DNA from: Trichlorobacter thiogenes
Lineage (GTDB): Bacteria > Desulfobacterota > Desulfuromonadia > Geobacterales > Pseudopelobacteraceae
Length of the DNA stretch: 64,000 nt
Reading direction: 5' to 3'
Assembly: GCF_900167465.1 (NCBI RefSeq)
Contig: NZ_FUWR01000009.1
Coordinates: forward strand, 62,001-126,000
Numbering within the stretch: the first letter of the stretch is position 1; every line of letters begins with the position of its first letter. Below, in pieces: positions 1 through 8,877 of the stretch. The notes beneath the pieces are model-generated. The model saw only the letters and a program-made list of their open reading frames with translations, ran no database searches and was not told the DNA's origin. The position numbers and the translations under genes were made by a program.

Positions 1-885
1 GGTTCTTTCTACATCCTGACCACCCTGCTGGGCTTTGGCGCTGCTATCCACGTCACCCCACAAGGTATTAAAGCTGTTGACGCAGGCGGCAACATGGCTG
101 CCATGATGTTGGCAAAACAGCTGGGTTCAGAGTTCTCACCGTTTATTGGTGACCTGTTGCTGGCCTTCCTCTGCGCCGTTGCCTTCGCAACCATCCTGGC
201 TGTTGTGTCCGGTCTGGTTCTGGCTGCATCTGCTGCTATCGCCCACGACATCTACGTTAACGTGATCAAAGACGGCCACGCTGACCAAAAAGAGCAGGTT
301 TTTGCTGCACGTGCCACCTCCTTTATCGTAGGTGCCTGCGGTATCATAATCGGTATTGCTGCAGAGAAGCAGAACGTTGCCCACCTGGTGGCACTGGCCT
401 TCGCCGTTGCTTCCTCCGGTAACCTGCCGGTTGTGGTTATGTCCCTGTTCTGGAAAAAGTTCAACACCGCTGGCGTTATTGCTGGTCTGGTGGTTGGTAC
501 CATCGCCTCCATCGGTCTGGTTATGATTTCACCCAACATGACCTATCCTGATGTTGTCGCCAACAACGCCCAGAAGGCCTACACCAAACTTGAGAAGGAT
601 ATTGCAGACGGCAAGATCAAGCCTGAGGCAATGGAGAAGACCCTCAAGACTATCGAGGCCAAGAAGGCTGAAGAAGTCAAGAACCGTGGTGGCAAGTCCA
701 TGCTGGGCCTGTCCAAGCCGCTCTTTGCACTGAAGAACCCTGGTATCGTATCCATCCCGCTGGGCTTCATCGCCGCCATTCTGGCAACACTGGCCTTCCC
801 AAGCAAGAAGGCAGAGGAGATGTGGGACGAAGTGTATGTTCGTCAGAACACCGGCCTGGGTATGGCCAAGGCTGTCGATCACTAA
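1..885 (+). CDS. Sodium:solute symporter (acetate permease ActP-like), C-terminal part
   Basis: The frame is open from base 1, so the gene begins before the window; 294 residues of the C-terminal half are seen. They are almost identical to the last 294 residues of the complete symporter at 1694-3703, including the hydrophilic segment rich in Lys and Glu between the last membrane helices and the ending MAKAVDH. Sodium/solute symporters of this family (ActP, SSS family) import acetate or other short carboxylates with sodium across the inner membrane. A strong terminator follows, so this copy is transcribed separately from the second. It is one half of a tandem duplication; its own DUF4212 partner would lie outside the window. 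The substrate is inferred from the family. Confidence 0.9.
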   Translation, partial: GSFYILTTLLGFGAAIHVTPQGIKAVDAGGNMAAMMLAKQLGSEFSPFIGDLLLAFLCAVAFATILAVVSGLVLAASAAIAHDIYVNVIKDGHADQKEQVFAARATSFIVGACGIIIGIAAEKQNVAHLVALAFAVASSGNLPVVVMSLFWKKFNTAGVIAGLVVGTIASIGLVMISPNMTYPDVVANNAQKAYTKLEKDIADGKIKPEAMEKTLKTIEAKKAEEVKNRGGKSMLGLSKPLFALKNPGIVSIPLGFIAAILATLAFPSKKAEEMWDEVYVRQNTGLGMAKAVDH

Positions 886-920
886 AACCACGCTGTACCA
901 TACGTTATGCAATGCAATCA

Positions 921-947
921 GGGAGGCTTCGGCCTCCCTTTTTTTTG
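921..947 (+). terminator. Rho-independent terminator after the first symporter
   Basis: A perfect 7-bp stem, GGGAGGC / GCCTCCC with a TTCG tetraloop, is followed by eight T. The same hairpin type follows the second symporter copy at 3742, consistent with duplication of the whole unit. Confidence 0.9.
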
Positions 948-1373
948 TTTAAATTTAAGCTGGTGCTGTATCGGTTTTGGGCTTTGTGAGGGTGGAAGGC
1001 CTTAATAAGATTACGGCTTTTTAAAACATGGGTATAAATAATAATTTTTGCTAAAATAAAAAAATAATTTAAAATGCAAATACAGTAACAACTATTTAAT
1101 ATTATTTATGTTTATTTTTTGAGTGCTGTTTCTGGTAAATTAATATTGACTATTTTAAAACATCGTACTAATTATATAAAAACAAACGATGATTCTGTTG
1201 TTTCATTTTACTTTAACTGTTCTGAGATCGAATGTAATGCGCTGTTATTTTTATGTTATGTCGGATATTTCGATTTTCATACAACTACTTGGCTATATGA
1301 AAGGAGGAGTTTAGAAGTCTCTAGTTAGTTTGTAGTTTCCAATTCCCACACTTTTGGAAAGGAGTAACACATC
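948..1373. other. AT-rich intergenic region upstream of the second symporter operon
   Basis: This stretch of about 425 bases is much richer in A and T than its surroundings, especially 1015-1320. I see no convincing gene in it. It probably holds the promoter of the DUF4212-symporter operon, and a ribosome binding site, GGAAAGGAG, lies just before 1374. Its base composition makes any single promoter call unreliable. Confidence 0.5.
1048..1075 (+). promoter_or_regulatory. Possible sigma-70 promoter for the DUF4212-symporter operon
   Basis: TTGCTA, a 16-base spacer and TAAAAT lie in the AT-rich region. The match is reasonable, but chance matches are common in such DNA and the leader would be almost 300 bases long. 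Confidence 0.25.
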
Positions 1374-1682
1374 ATGGCGGAACAAACGTACAACTGGTCA
1401 GCGATAGCTAAAAATCCCAAGTTTATCGAACTGCACCACAAGAAAACAGCCTTCCTTTTCGGTTGGTGGATCTTCTCATCCATCTACTACTTCCTGCTTC
1501 CTATCGGAGCAGCCTATGCACCGGGTCTGTTCAAGATTCAGATTCTGGGGCGGATCAATTTTGGTTACATCTTCGCGCTGTCGCAGTTTTTTGTGTCCTG
1601 GGGTCTGGCAATGTATTATGCCCATGTTGCCAACAAGGACTTTGACCGTTTGACCAGAGAACTGGTCAACGAACTTCATTAG
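1374..1682 (+). CDS. DUF4212 family protein, small partner of a sodium/solute symporter
   Basis: This 102-residue protein has two predicted membrane helices (about residues 25-50 and 55-85) with small charged ends. It matches the DUF4212 family, whose genes regularly sit directly before an ActP-type symporter and are thought to encode a small subunit of the transporter. The symporter gene starts 11 bases downstream behind its own AGGAGG site, so the two are one operon. The start has a clear ribosome binding site (AAGGAG, 9 bases upstream). The family role is known by gene association rather than by detailed biochemistry. Confidence 0.9.
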   Translation: MAEQTYNWSAIAKNPKFIELHHKKTAFLFGWWIFSSIYYFLLPIGAAYAPGLFKIQILGRINFGYIFALSQFFVSWGLAMYYAHVANKDFDRLTRELVNELH

Positions 1683-1693
1683 GAGGTGAATCC

Positions 1694-3703
1694 ATGAAGA
1701 GATTGTTAGTTGCTATCGGTTGTGTACTCTCCCTGAGTTTCGCCGCCTATGCCGAGCCTGTCAAAGCCCCGGCCGCCCCTGAAGCCAAGCCTGCGGTTGC
1801 TGCACCGGCTGTAGCCCCTGCTGCTGCTCCGGCCGCTACTGTTACACCGGCTGCAGATGCTGCCAAGGTTGCTGCTCCTGCTCCGGCAAAGCCGGCGGAA
1901 GAAAAAAAGGTAACCCTCAAGGCTAACCCTAAGGTTACCATTCCGATCTTCCTGGCTATTATCGGCGCAACCATGGCGGTTGTTGTCTGGTCAGCCAAGC
2001 AGACCAAGTCCGCCTCTGACTTCTATACTGCCGGTGGTGGTATCACCGGTACCCAGAACGGTTGGGCCATTGCCGGTGACTATATGTCGGCTGCCTCGTT
2101 CCTGGGTATTTCCGGCATGATCTCCCTCTATGGCTATGATGGCTTCATGTACTCGGTTGGCTGGCTGGTTGCGTACATCACCGTGCTGCTGATCGTTGCC
2201 GAGCCTTGCCGTAACGCCGGTAAGTACACTCTGGGGGATATCCTCTCTTTCCGTACCTCACCCAAGCCGGTTCGTGCCGTTGCTGCCATTTCCACTGTAT
2301 CGGTTTCCACCTTCTATCTGACCGCTCAGATGGTTGGTGCCGGTAAACTGATGCAGCTGTTGCTGGGGGTTCCGTACAAGTCTGCTATCATCGGCGTTGG
2401 TATCCTGATGGTTGGCTACGTTGTATTCGGTGGTATGACCGCCACCACCTGGGTTCAGATCATCAAGGCTGGCCTGCTGATGACCGGTGCCTTCCTGCTG
2501 TCAGTTCTGGTTGCTATTAAGTCGGGTTTCAGCCCGTTCCAGTTCTTTAATGATATCGCCACCAACCAGAACATCATTGACCACGTCAAGTTGCTGCCAA
2601 TCTATCTGAAAGAATCTGCTGCAGGCACGGCCACGGCTGATGCCGGACAGCGCTTCCTTGAGCCTGGTCTGTTCCTGACCAACCCGCTGGACCAGATCTC
2701 TCTGGGTATGGCGCTGGTGCTGGGTACTGCCGGTATGCCTCACATCCTGATGCGTTTCTTCACGGTGCCGACTGCACAGGAAGCACGTAAATCAGTTATC
2801 GTGGCTATGTTTATCATCGGTTCTTTCTACATCCTGACCACCCTGCTGGGCTTTGGTGCTGCTATTCACCTCTCCCCACAGGGCATCCAGCAGGTTGACA
2901 AAGGCGGCAACATGGCTGCCATGATGCTGGCAAAACAGATGGGTGGCGAGTTCTCACCATTCCTGGGTGACCTGTTGCTGGCCTTCCTCTGCGCCGTTGC
3001 CTTCGCAACCATCCTGGCTGTTGTGTCTGGTCTGGTTCTGGCAGCCTCCGCTGCTATCGCCCACGACATCTACGTTAACGTGATTAAAGACGGCCACGCT
3101 GACCAAAAAGAGCAGGTCTTTGCCGCCCGTGCCACCTCCTTTGTGGTTGGCGCCATGGGTATCGTAATCGGTATTGCTGCAGAGAAGCAGAACGTTGCCC
3201 ACCTGGTGGCACTGGCCTTCGCCGTTGCCTCCTCCGGTAACCTGCCGGTTGTGGTTATGTCCCTGTTCTGGAAGAAGTTCAACACCGCTGGCGTTGTTGC
3301 CGGTCTGGTGGTTGGTACCCTCGCATCAGTTGGTCTGGTTATGATTTCACCCAACATGACCTATCCTGATGTGGTTGCTAACAATGCTCAGAAGGCCTAC
3401 ACCAAGCTTGAGAAAGAAATTGCAGACGGCAAGATCAAGCCTGAGGCAATGGAGAAGACCCTCAAGACCATCGAGGCCAAGAAGGCTGAAGAAGTCAAGA
3501 ACCGTGGTGGCAAGTCCATGCTGGGCCTGTCCAAGCCGCTCTTCACCCTGAAGAACCCTGGTATCCTCTCCATCCCACTGGGCTTCATGGCTGCCATCCT
3601 GGCAACCTTGATGTTCCCCTGCAAGAAGGCAGAGGAAATGTGGGACGAGATCTATGTCCGCCAGAACACCGGCATCGGCATGGCCAAGGCTATCGACCAC
3701 TAA
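1694..3703 (+). CDS. Sodium:solute symporter, acetate permease ActP-like (complete second copy)
   Basis: The 669-residue protein begins with a signal-peptide-like segment (about 1-21) and an Ala/Pro-rich linker (about 22-72), followed by the multi-helix SSS-family transporter core. The Ala/Pro linker after a cleavable-looking signal is longer than in the E. coli protein and resembles symporters of other Geobacter-type bacteria. Acetate is the likely substrate, since it is a main electron donor for these organisms. The last 294 residues are nearly identical to the partial gene at 1-885, so the two are recent tandem paralogues. The ribosome binding site AGGAGG lies 7 bases before the ATG. A terminator follows at 3742. 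Confidence 0.93.
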   Translation: MKRLLVAIGCVLSLSFAAYAEPVKAPAAPEAKPAVAAPAVAPAAAPAATVTPAADAAKVAAPAPAKPAEEKKVTLKANPKVTIPIFLAIIGATMAVVVWSAKQTKSASDFYTAGGGITGTQNGWAIAGDYMSAASFLGISGMISLYGYDGFMYSVGWLVAYITVLLIVAEPCRNAGKYTLGDILSFRTSPKPVRAVAAISTVSVSTFYLTAQMVGAGKLMQLLLGVPYKSAIIGVGILMVGYVVFGGMTATTWVQIIKAGLLMTGAFLLSVLVAIKSGFSPFQFFNDIATNQNIIDHVKLLPIYLKESAAGTATADAGQRFLEPGLFLTNPLDQISLGMALVLGTAGMPHILMRFFTVPTAQEARKSVIVAMFIIGSFYILTTLLGFGAAIHLSPQGIQQVDKGGNMAAMMLAKQMGGEFSPFLGDLLLAFLCAVAFATILAVVSGLVLAASAAIAHDIYVNVIKDGHADQKEQVFAARATSFVVGAMGIVIGIAAEKQNVAHLVALAFAVASSGNLPVVVMSLFWKKFNTAGVVAGLVVGTLASVGLVMISPNMTYPDVVANNAQKAYTKLEKEIADGKIKPEAMEKTLKTIEAKKAEEVKNRGGKSMLGLSKPLFTLKNPGILSIPLGFMAAILATLMFPCKKAEEMWDEIYVRQNTGIGMAKAIDH

Positions 3704-3741
3704 GTCACACTTTTCAATTGCTGCAACTATGTTATAGAGTA

Positions 3742-3769
3742 GGGGAGGCTTCGGCCTCCCCATTTTTTT
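3742..3769 (+). terminator. Rho-independent terminator after the second symporter
   Basis: An 8-bp stem, GGGGAGGC / GCCTCCCC with a TTCG loop, is followed by CA and seven T. Confidence 0.9.
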
Positions 3770-3783
3770 GATCAGAGGGCACT

Positions 3784-4998
3784 GTGGAAACGACACCGCA
3801 TGATGACATGAGCCACCTGCTGGACGAGTTGCCATCAGTTACGCAGTTAACACGCTACTGTACCGTTGCAGAGATTAGCGAGGCCTTGCAGCAGGTCCGT
3901 GCTGATCTGGCTGCTGTGCGGCGCAAGTTTGAGGTGTGGGATGCCCGGTCTGCCCTGCAGCAGGGGCTGATTGCAACTGCCGATGCTCCTGCGCTGAAAA
4001 AACTGCATGAAGAGTTGAACCGGATTGAACTGGAGCGTTTCAGCACTGCACAATCGGTCAGCAATCTGCATCAGTCCTGCACCCATTATCGGGACATGCT
4101 GGCTGAACGGGCGCTGCAGATTGTCACCGAAGAGATGGCAGCTGCGGGTCACGGTGCGCCGCCGGTTGCCTATGCCCTGATCAGTATGGGCAGTGACGGC
4201 CGGGAAGAACAGACCCTGATCACGGATCAGGATTATCTGATCGTCTATGATGACGGGGGAGAAGAGGCTGCCGATACCTGGTTTGTAGAGTTTGGCAACC
4301 GGCTGGTAGATTGTCTGGAGACCGCCGGGTTCAAACGCTGCACCGGCGATATCATGACCAGTAACCCCACCTGGCGGGGCTCCTACAAACAGTGGCGCAA
4401 GCGGCTGTTTGCCATTGTGCGCTATGAAGTTGAAGACTTTGCCAAAAACATGATGGACCTGATCGTTCTCTCCGATGCCCGCTTTGTTGCCGGTGAACGA
4501 GAGCTGGGAGAACGGCTGATCGAACTGATCAGGGATATGGAGAAGGAACACTTTCAGGTACTCTGGAGCATGGCCCGTGCTGCCACAGAAATGAAGCTGG
4601 CCCTGGGATTTATGCGCAAACTCTGGACCGAGCCCAGTGGAGAACATCGGGGCGAGCTGAATGTCAAGCTGCTGGCCTGGGCACCGCTGGTCATGAACGT
4701 CCGTATCCTGGCCATCAGCCAGGGGATGGCAGCCACCAACACAATCCAGCGGATTAACTATCTGGAACAGGAAGGCAGTCTTTCAGCCGAGATGGCCAGC
4801 GGTCTACGGGAGGCCTACGACATCCTGACCCAGCATCGGATACTGCTGCAGATCAAGCAGGTCAAAGGGATTCAGAAGGATTCCCACTACCTGGACCCGC
4901 TTATGTTGGAAAATGATGAACGGGAACACCTCCGCCAAGCGGTGATCAGGATTGAAGAGCTGCAGAAGATGATCCATACCAACTTCAATATTGTCTAA
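3784..4998 (+). CDS. DUF294-family nucleotidyltransferase-like protein
   Basis: The 404-residue protein carries the DUF294 nucleotidyltransferase motif: GSDGREEQT at about residues 139-147, followed by DQD at about 151-153 (the pattern G-S-x-G-R-x-E then D-x-D seen in the GlnD-type catalytic core). A helical C-terminal domain (DUF294_C) follows. The N-terminal 120 residues look helical and coiled-coil-like. The CBS and cyclic-nucleotide-binding domains found in many relatives are absent. Such genes are often next to ActP-type symporters, suggesting a regulatory protein modification role, but no target is known. Translation is shown from GTG 3784; an in-frame ATG at 3808 is an alternative. It sits just downstream of the symporter terminator. 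Confidence 0.8.
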   Translation: METTPHDDMSHLLDELPSVTQLTRYCTVAEISEALQQVRADLAAVRRKFEVWDARSALQQGLIATADAPALKKLHEELNRIELERFSTAQSVSNLHQSCTHYRDMLAERALQIVTEEMAAAGHGAPPVAYALISMGSDGREEQTLITDQDYLIVYDDGGEEAADTWFVEFGNRLVDCLETAGFKRCTGDIMTSNPTWRGSYKQWRKRLFAIVRYEVEDFAKNMMDLIVLSDARFVAGERELGERLIELIRDMEKEHFQVLWSMARAATEMKLALGFMRKLWTEPSGEHRGELNVKLLAWAPLVMNVRILAISQGMAATNTIQRINYLEQEGSLSAEMASGLREAYDILTQHRILLQIKQVKGIQKDSHYLDPLMLENDEREHLRQAVIRIEELQKMIHTNFNIV

Positions 4999-5002
4999 AA
5001 CC

Positions 5003-5032
5003 TTGACAGTAATGGATCTATTCGTCTATAAA
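5003..5032 (+). promoter_or_regulatory. Sigma-70 promoter of the tRNA-Val gene
   Basis: TTGACA and TATAAA are separated by 18 bases, and the -10 ends 12 bases before the mature tRNA. This is a near-consensus promoter placed as expected. Confidence 0.7.
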
Positions 5033-5044
5033 ACCACCTCTTAT

Positions 5045-5119
5045 GCGCGCTTAGCTCAGCGGGAGAGCACTGCCTTCACACGGCAGGGGCCACTGGTTCA
5101 ATCCCAGTAGCGCGCACCA
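5045..5119 (+). tRNA. tRNA-Val (anticodon CAC)
   Basis: The cloverleaf can be drawn by eye: acceptor stem GCGCGCT / AGCGCGC, D arm GCTC...GAGC, anticodon stem CTGCC / GGCAG around loop TTCACAC (anticodon CAC, reads GTG), T arm ACTGG / CCAGT with TTCAATC loop, discriminator A and an encoded CCA end. Confidence 0.95.
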
Positions 5120-5130
5120 AATAAACATTT

Positions 5131-5165
5131 AAGGCCAACTGATCTGATATGAGTTGGCCTTTTTT
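5131..5165 (+). terminator. Terminator after tRNA-Val
   Basis: A 10-bp inverted repeat, AAGGCCAACT / AGTTGGCCTT, ends in a run of T interrupted once by G. It closes a single-gene tRNA transcript. Confidence 0.85.
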
Positions 5166-5186
5166 GTTTTCAGGAGTGTTCAAAAC

Positions 5187-5216
5187 TGGACTGGGAGCAT
5201 ACGAACAGGATATATT
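5187..5216 (+). promoter_or_regulatory. Possible promoter of the (+) secretion operon
   Basis: TGGACT, an 18-base spacer and TATATT lie about 50 bases before the pseudopilin gene, after the tRNA terminator. The -35 is weak; position is the main support. Confidence 0.35.
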
Positions 5217-5272
5217 TAAAAATATTGATGCTGTTGGTGGAATCTGAATGAAACTGAACTCGAGTGACTGCT

Positions 5273-5785
5273 ATGTCTGCCAGAGCTGCACACCTTCATA
5301 ACCAACAAGGTTTTACCTACCTGGTCGTGCTACTCGCAGTTATGCTGATCGGCATCATGCTTGGCGCTATCGGTACTAGCTGGAAGCTGACCATGCAGCG
5401 AGATCGGGAAGAAGAACTGCTATTTCGCGGGATGCAGATTCAGGATGCCATTGGCCGTTGGCACCAGCCGCAAGGGAACGCACAACAGCATGTTGCCACG
5501 CCGTTAAATGACCTAAAGGATCTTTTGCGAGATCCACGGACACCGGCAACGGTACGCTATCTGCGTAAACTGTACCGTGATCCGATGACGAATCAGGATT
5601 GGACCCTGATCCGTGAACCGGCCCGAGGTATTGTGGGGGTTGCCAGCAGCAGCACCGAGCGGGTCATTAAGAAGGATAATTTCCCCGATCAGCTACAGGA
5701 TCTGGTTAATAAGGAACGGTACGAACAGTGGCTGTTTGTCTATAAGTCGGGTCAGAAGACGGTACAGCCTGCCAAGGGACCTTGA
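5273..5785 (+). CDS. Type II secretion pseudopilin-like protein (lacks Glu5)
   Basis: The protein of about 170 residues has a short basic leader ending in Gly, then FTYLVVLLAVMLIGIMLG, a prepilin cleavage site and hydrophobic helix. Mature position 5 is Val, not the usual Glu, which is typical of tip-type or atypical pseudopilins such as GspK rather than major ones. The rest is a small charged periplasmic domain with an ending of low complexity. It starts the operon that continues with an exoprotein, GspF and GspE. ATG 5273 is used; GTG 5264 is possible and neither has a strong ribosome binding site. In Geobacter sulfurreducens an atypical pseudopilin (OxpG) is required for export of a multicopper protein; I infer a similar role. 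Confidence 0.75.
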   Translation: MSARAAHLHNQQGFTYLVVLLAVMLIGIMLGAIGTSWKLTMQRDREEELLFRGMQIQDAIGRWHQPQGNAQQHVATPLNDLKDLLRDPRTPATVRYLRKLYRDPMTNQDWTLIREPARGIVGVASSSTERVIKKDNFPDQLQDLVNKERYEQWLFVYKSGQKTVQPAKGP

Positions 5786-5818
5786 TTACAACGTTGTACC
5801 GTTATGAGGAGGCAGAGT

Positions 5819-8800
5819 ATGGCTACTCGATCAATACCAAGCAAACTGATCATGCTGTGTGCGCTGATGGTCTGTATTATCTCATGCGTAACGCAGGCTG
5901 CTGCTACGGTAACATTGGATGCCGGTTTTACTCCGGTACTTGCTACTGCTGGCCGGATTACCGGCATTGTGCCTCTGGCAAACAGCAAAGTGCTGGTGAT
6001 TGGGAACTTCTCCTCCATCAGCGGTGTGGCCCGCAAGAACATCGCCCGCCTGAACGCTGACGGTTCGGTGGATAGCGGCTTCCAGCTGGACTCCCGTATC
6101 CCTGCAGATATGATCTATGCCGCTGCAGTCCAGGCAGATGGCAAGATTTTGATCGGTGGGCAGATAACGGTCTATGGTGAAACCGAATCACAAAATTATC
6201 TCTTTCGACTGAACAGTGATGGCTCGTGGGATACTACTTTTAAGGCCGGTGGCTATATTTTTGGGAATCCTGGCACTACCTACGGGCTCGATAATGTCGT
6301 GCGGTCAATCGCCGTGGACAGTAACGGCAAGATTCTGGTGGGGGGCGATTTTGCCACCCCTCGCAGCCATATCGCCCGTCTAAATACCGACGGCAGCGAA
6401 GATACCTCCTTCAATCCCGGTAGCGGGGCTGATGGCACGGTTACCCATATTGCCCTGCAGTCCACCGGACATATTATTATTGGTGGCGGATTTGAAAACG
6501 TGAACGGTACTGCAAAGGCCAAGGTGGCACGCCTGTATCCGGATGGAACCCTGTACGGAGATGCCTTCGGAACTGGCTTGGCCGGAGGAGGCCTCTCTGC
6601 GCTGGCACTGCAGCAGAGCGGTGATATGGTGCTGCTTGGCGGTACCTTTAACAGTCTAAATGGTCAAACGGTGCCCAAGCTGATCAGGACAACGGCGGTT
6701 GGAACACTGGATGCCAGCTTTACGCAAACTTATAATCCAGATACTGGAAGCAAGGTAGGAGACCAGTTACAGGCTATCACCAGCCTGGTGGCCGTGGGCA
6801 GTCCGGCAACCAAGATCATCGTTGGTGGCTGGTATACATTTACGATCTTTGGAGGATACCCGACAGAGCATAATGCAAGGATCTACATTCTGGACGCCGC
6901 CAACGGCACTTATGTCAACTCGGTACCGTTCAAGGGCAAACCGACCGATGTCTGGGCTCTGGCGCAGCGCAGCGACGGCCTGGCGGTGGCTGGCGGCAGC
7001 TTTACCCAGCTGGATGATGCTACCGATGTCTACTTTTATGGCCTCTGTCAACTTGATCCGGCCAACTATTATCGGCCATTCGAGTCATTCAAGCCGATTG
7101 TGGGCGGGCAGGCTGATGTGCGAACCATGGCATTACAGGGGGATGGTAAACTGATTGTGGGTGGCGATTTCTTCCTCGCCAACGGTACCCCAAAGAACGG
7201 CGTCGCTCGCTTCAGCACCAGCGGTACGCTGGATACCACCTTGTCGGTTCCTGCTACTGAGGGCGGCATAGTGACTGGTCTGTTGGTACGCAGTGACGGG
7301 AAACTGGTCATGGGCGGTTCGTTTTACAATATTGCCGATCAGACCTATAAAGATGTTGCCCTGATGAGCACAACCGGCACCCTGGAGGCCAGTGCCTATG
7401 CTGGCGGGGTAAGTGCTTTGGCCTTAAATCAGGGTGATAAGGTGCTGACCGCTCTGTACCATACCCCTGGTATTAAGGGGCTGACCGCTGATTTGATGGT
7501 TGATTCAAGCTTTGTCCCAGGTTCCGGAATACCCAATAGCCAGACAGAGTATGTCAACACCGTCGTGGTCCAATCTGACGGCAAAATTCTCGTAGGGGGG
7601 GCATTTTCAAGCTTCAGTGGCGTTGCATGCCAAAACATTGTAAGGCTAAATAGTAATGGCAGTATTGACAATACCTTTGTACCGCCAGCTTTTACCGTTT
7701 TCTACGGCTTGAGTGAAGTCTATGCCATTGCTCTGCAACCAGATGGCAAGATTCTGTTGGCTGGCCGGTTCTCTACGGTGGGTGGCGTTGACAGTCCCAC
7801 GGTGGTACGCCTGAACAGCAACGGAAGTGTGGATAGCTCATTTATTACACCGTTCGGAAACTCCGGCTCTACGGTCTACGCCCTGGCCCTGCAGCCAGAT
7901 GGAAGAATACTGGTTGGCGGCAGCATGCAGATTGTTGAGGGAGAAAATATATACAACAGTCTTGTCCGCCTGCATCCCAACGGCAGCCGGGACAGCACCT
8001 TCAACAGCTCGGTAACCGGCATAGTGAAGTCTATTGTTACTGACGGGATTCAGTTGCTGGTTGGTGGCACGATTGAAGCGGTGGATGGATCGGCCCGCCA
8101 AGGTCTGGTACGCTTCACTACGACCCCGGAATATCTTTTGACCGTAACACGGTCGAGCGTGGCTGGTGGGAACATCACTGCCAGCACCGGCACCCTTGGC
8201 TGGAGTGGAACGGTCGGTATGGCGGCTTATAACAGCGGAACCAGTGTAACGTTGACCGCCCAGGCGGGGTCGGGCTACATCTTCAGCGGCTGGTCCGGTG
8301 GAGGCTGCAGTGGCACCGGCAGCTGTATCGTCACCATGTCTGCAGCACGCACTGTTACTGCATCCTTTACTGCGGTACCGCAAGAAACCCTGACTGTGAA
8401 CCTGAGTGGTAGCGGTGCTGGTTCGGTAATCAGTACTCCCGTCGGCATTGATTGTCCCGCCGCCTCCTGTTCCGGCCAGTTTACCAGTGGTAGTACAGTC
8501 ACACTCACCGCTGTCCCCAACGCCAGTTCAGCTCTGGTCGGCTGGATTGGTTGTCAAACTACGAATGGTACGGTCTGTGGTGTGATCATGAATGTTCCTA
8601 GAGAGGTAACTGCCGTTTTTGACTCAGCCAAAGCCCAAATCGGGACAACCAGATATGCCTCCCTCGCAGAGGCGTTTGCTACTAACTTTGGCACAACGCC
8701 GATATTGCTGCTGGCCGGTAATCTGGGAGAGAGTCTGACCGTTACCAAATCAGCGACCCTCAAAGGCGGTTATGATGCGCATTTTACTTGGTTGCCAGAC

Positions 8801-8875
8801 TCCTTTACCATCATGAATGCACCACTAACCGTTAAAGCCGGTACCCTGACGGTTGATCGGATAACGGTCAAATAA
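5819..8875 (+). CDS. Secreted delta-60-repeat protein with the shared C-terminal module
   Basis: After a signal peptide (about 1-29) come roughly a dozen delta-60 repeats (DUF5122 type; each holds D-G-K-I-L-V-G-G followed by a R-L-N-x-D-G-S-x-D turn), which fold as beta-propeller blades. Two InlB-B-like bacterial repeats with the GWSG and CSG signature follow (about 780-935). The last 85 residues form the C-terminal module: Y-x-S-L-x-x-A-F, K-G-G-Y, A-P-L-T-V, and an ending in ITVK. The start at ATG 5819 is chosen because GAGGAGG lies 5 bases before it; ATG 5804 is within that site. The gene sits inside the secretion operon and ends 2 bases before gspF, which makes it the most likely primary substrate. 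The surface function is unknown. Confidence 0.85.
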   Translation: MATRSIPSKLIMLCALMVCIISCVTQAAATVTLDAGFTPVLATAGRITGIVPLANSKVLVIGNFSSISGVARKNIARLNADGSVDSGFQLDSRIPADMIYAAAVQADGKILIGGQITVYGETESQNYLFRLNSDGSWDTTFKAGGYIFGNPGTTYGLDNVVRSIAVDSNGKILVGGDFATPRSHIARLNTDGSEDTSFNPGSGADGTVTHIALQSTGHIIIGGGFENVNGTAKAKVARLYPDGTLYGDAFGTGLAGGGLSALALQQSGDMVLLGGTFNSLNGQTVPKLIRTTAVGTLDASFTQTYNPDTGSKVGDQLQAITSLVAVGSPATKIIVGGWYTFTIFGGYPTEHNARIYILDAANGTYVNSVPFKGKPTDVWALAQRSDGLAVAGGSFTQLDDATDVYFYGLCQLDPANYYRPFESFKPIVGGQADVRTMALQGDGKLIVGGDFFLANGTPKNGVARFSTSGTLDTTLSVPATEGGIVTGLLVRSDGKLVMGGSFYNIADQTYKDVALMSTTGTLEASAYAGGVSALALNQGDKVLTALYHTPGIKGLTADLMVDSSFVPGSGIPNSQTEYVNTVVVQSDGKILVGGAFSSFSGVACQNIVRLNSNGSIDNTFVPPAFTVFYGLSEVYAIALQPDGKILLAGRFSTVGGVDSPTVVRLNSNGSVDSSFITPFGNSGSTVYALALQPDGRILVGGSMQIVEGENIYNSLVRLHPNGSRDSTFNSSVTGIVKSIVTDGIQLLVGGTIEAVDGSARQGLVRFTTTPEYLLTVTRSSVAGGNITASTGTLGWSGTVGMAAYNSGTSVTLTAQAGSGYIFSGWSGGGCSGTGSCIVTMSAARTVTASFTAVPQETLTVNLSGSGAGSVISTPVGIDCPAASCSGQFTSGSTVTLTAVPNASSALVGWIGCQTTNGTVCGVIMNVPREVTAVFDSAKAQIGTTRYASLAEAFATNFGTTPILLLAGNLGESLTVTKSATLKGGYDAHFTWLPDSFTIMNAPLTVKAGTLTVDRITVK

Positions 8876-8877
8876 TC

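Noticed and set aside
1119-1328. 69-residue open frame in the AT-rich gap
   Set aside because: No good ribosome binding site, low-complexity AT-rich codons, no recognisable features; position fits a promoter region better.
3847-4647. 266-residue minus-strand frame
   Set aside because: Shadow of the DUF294 gene, whose catalytic motifs are clear on the plus strand.
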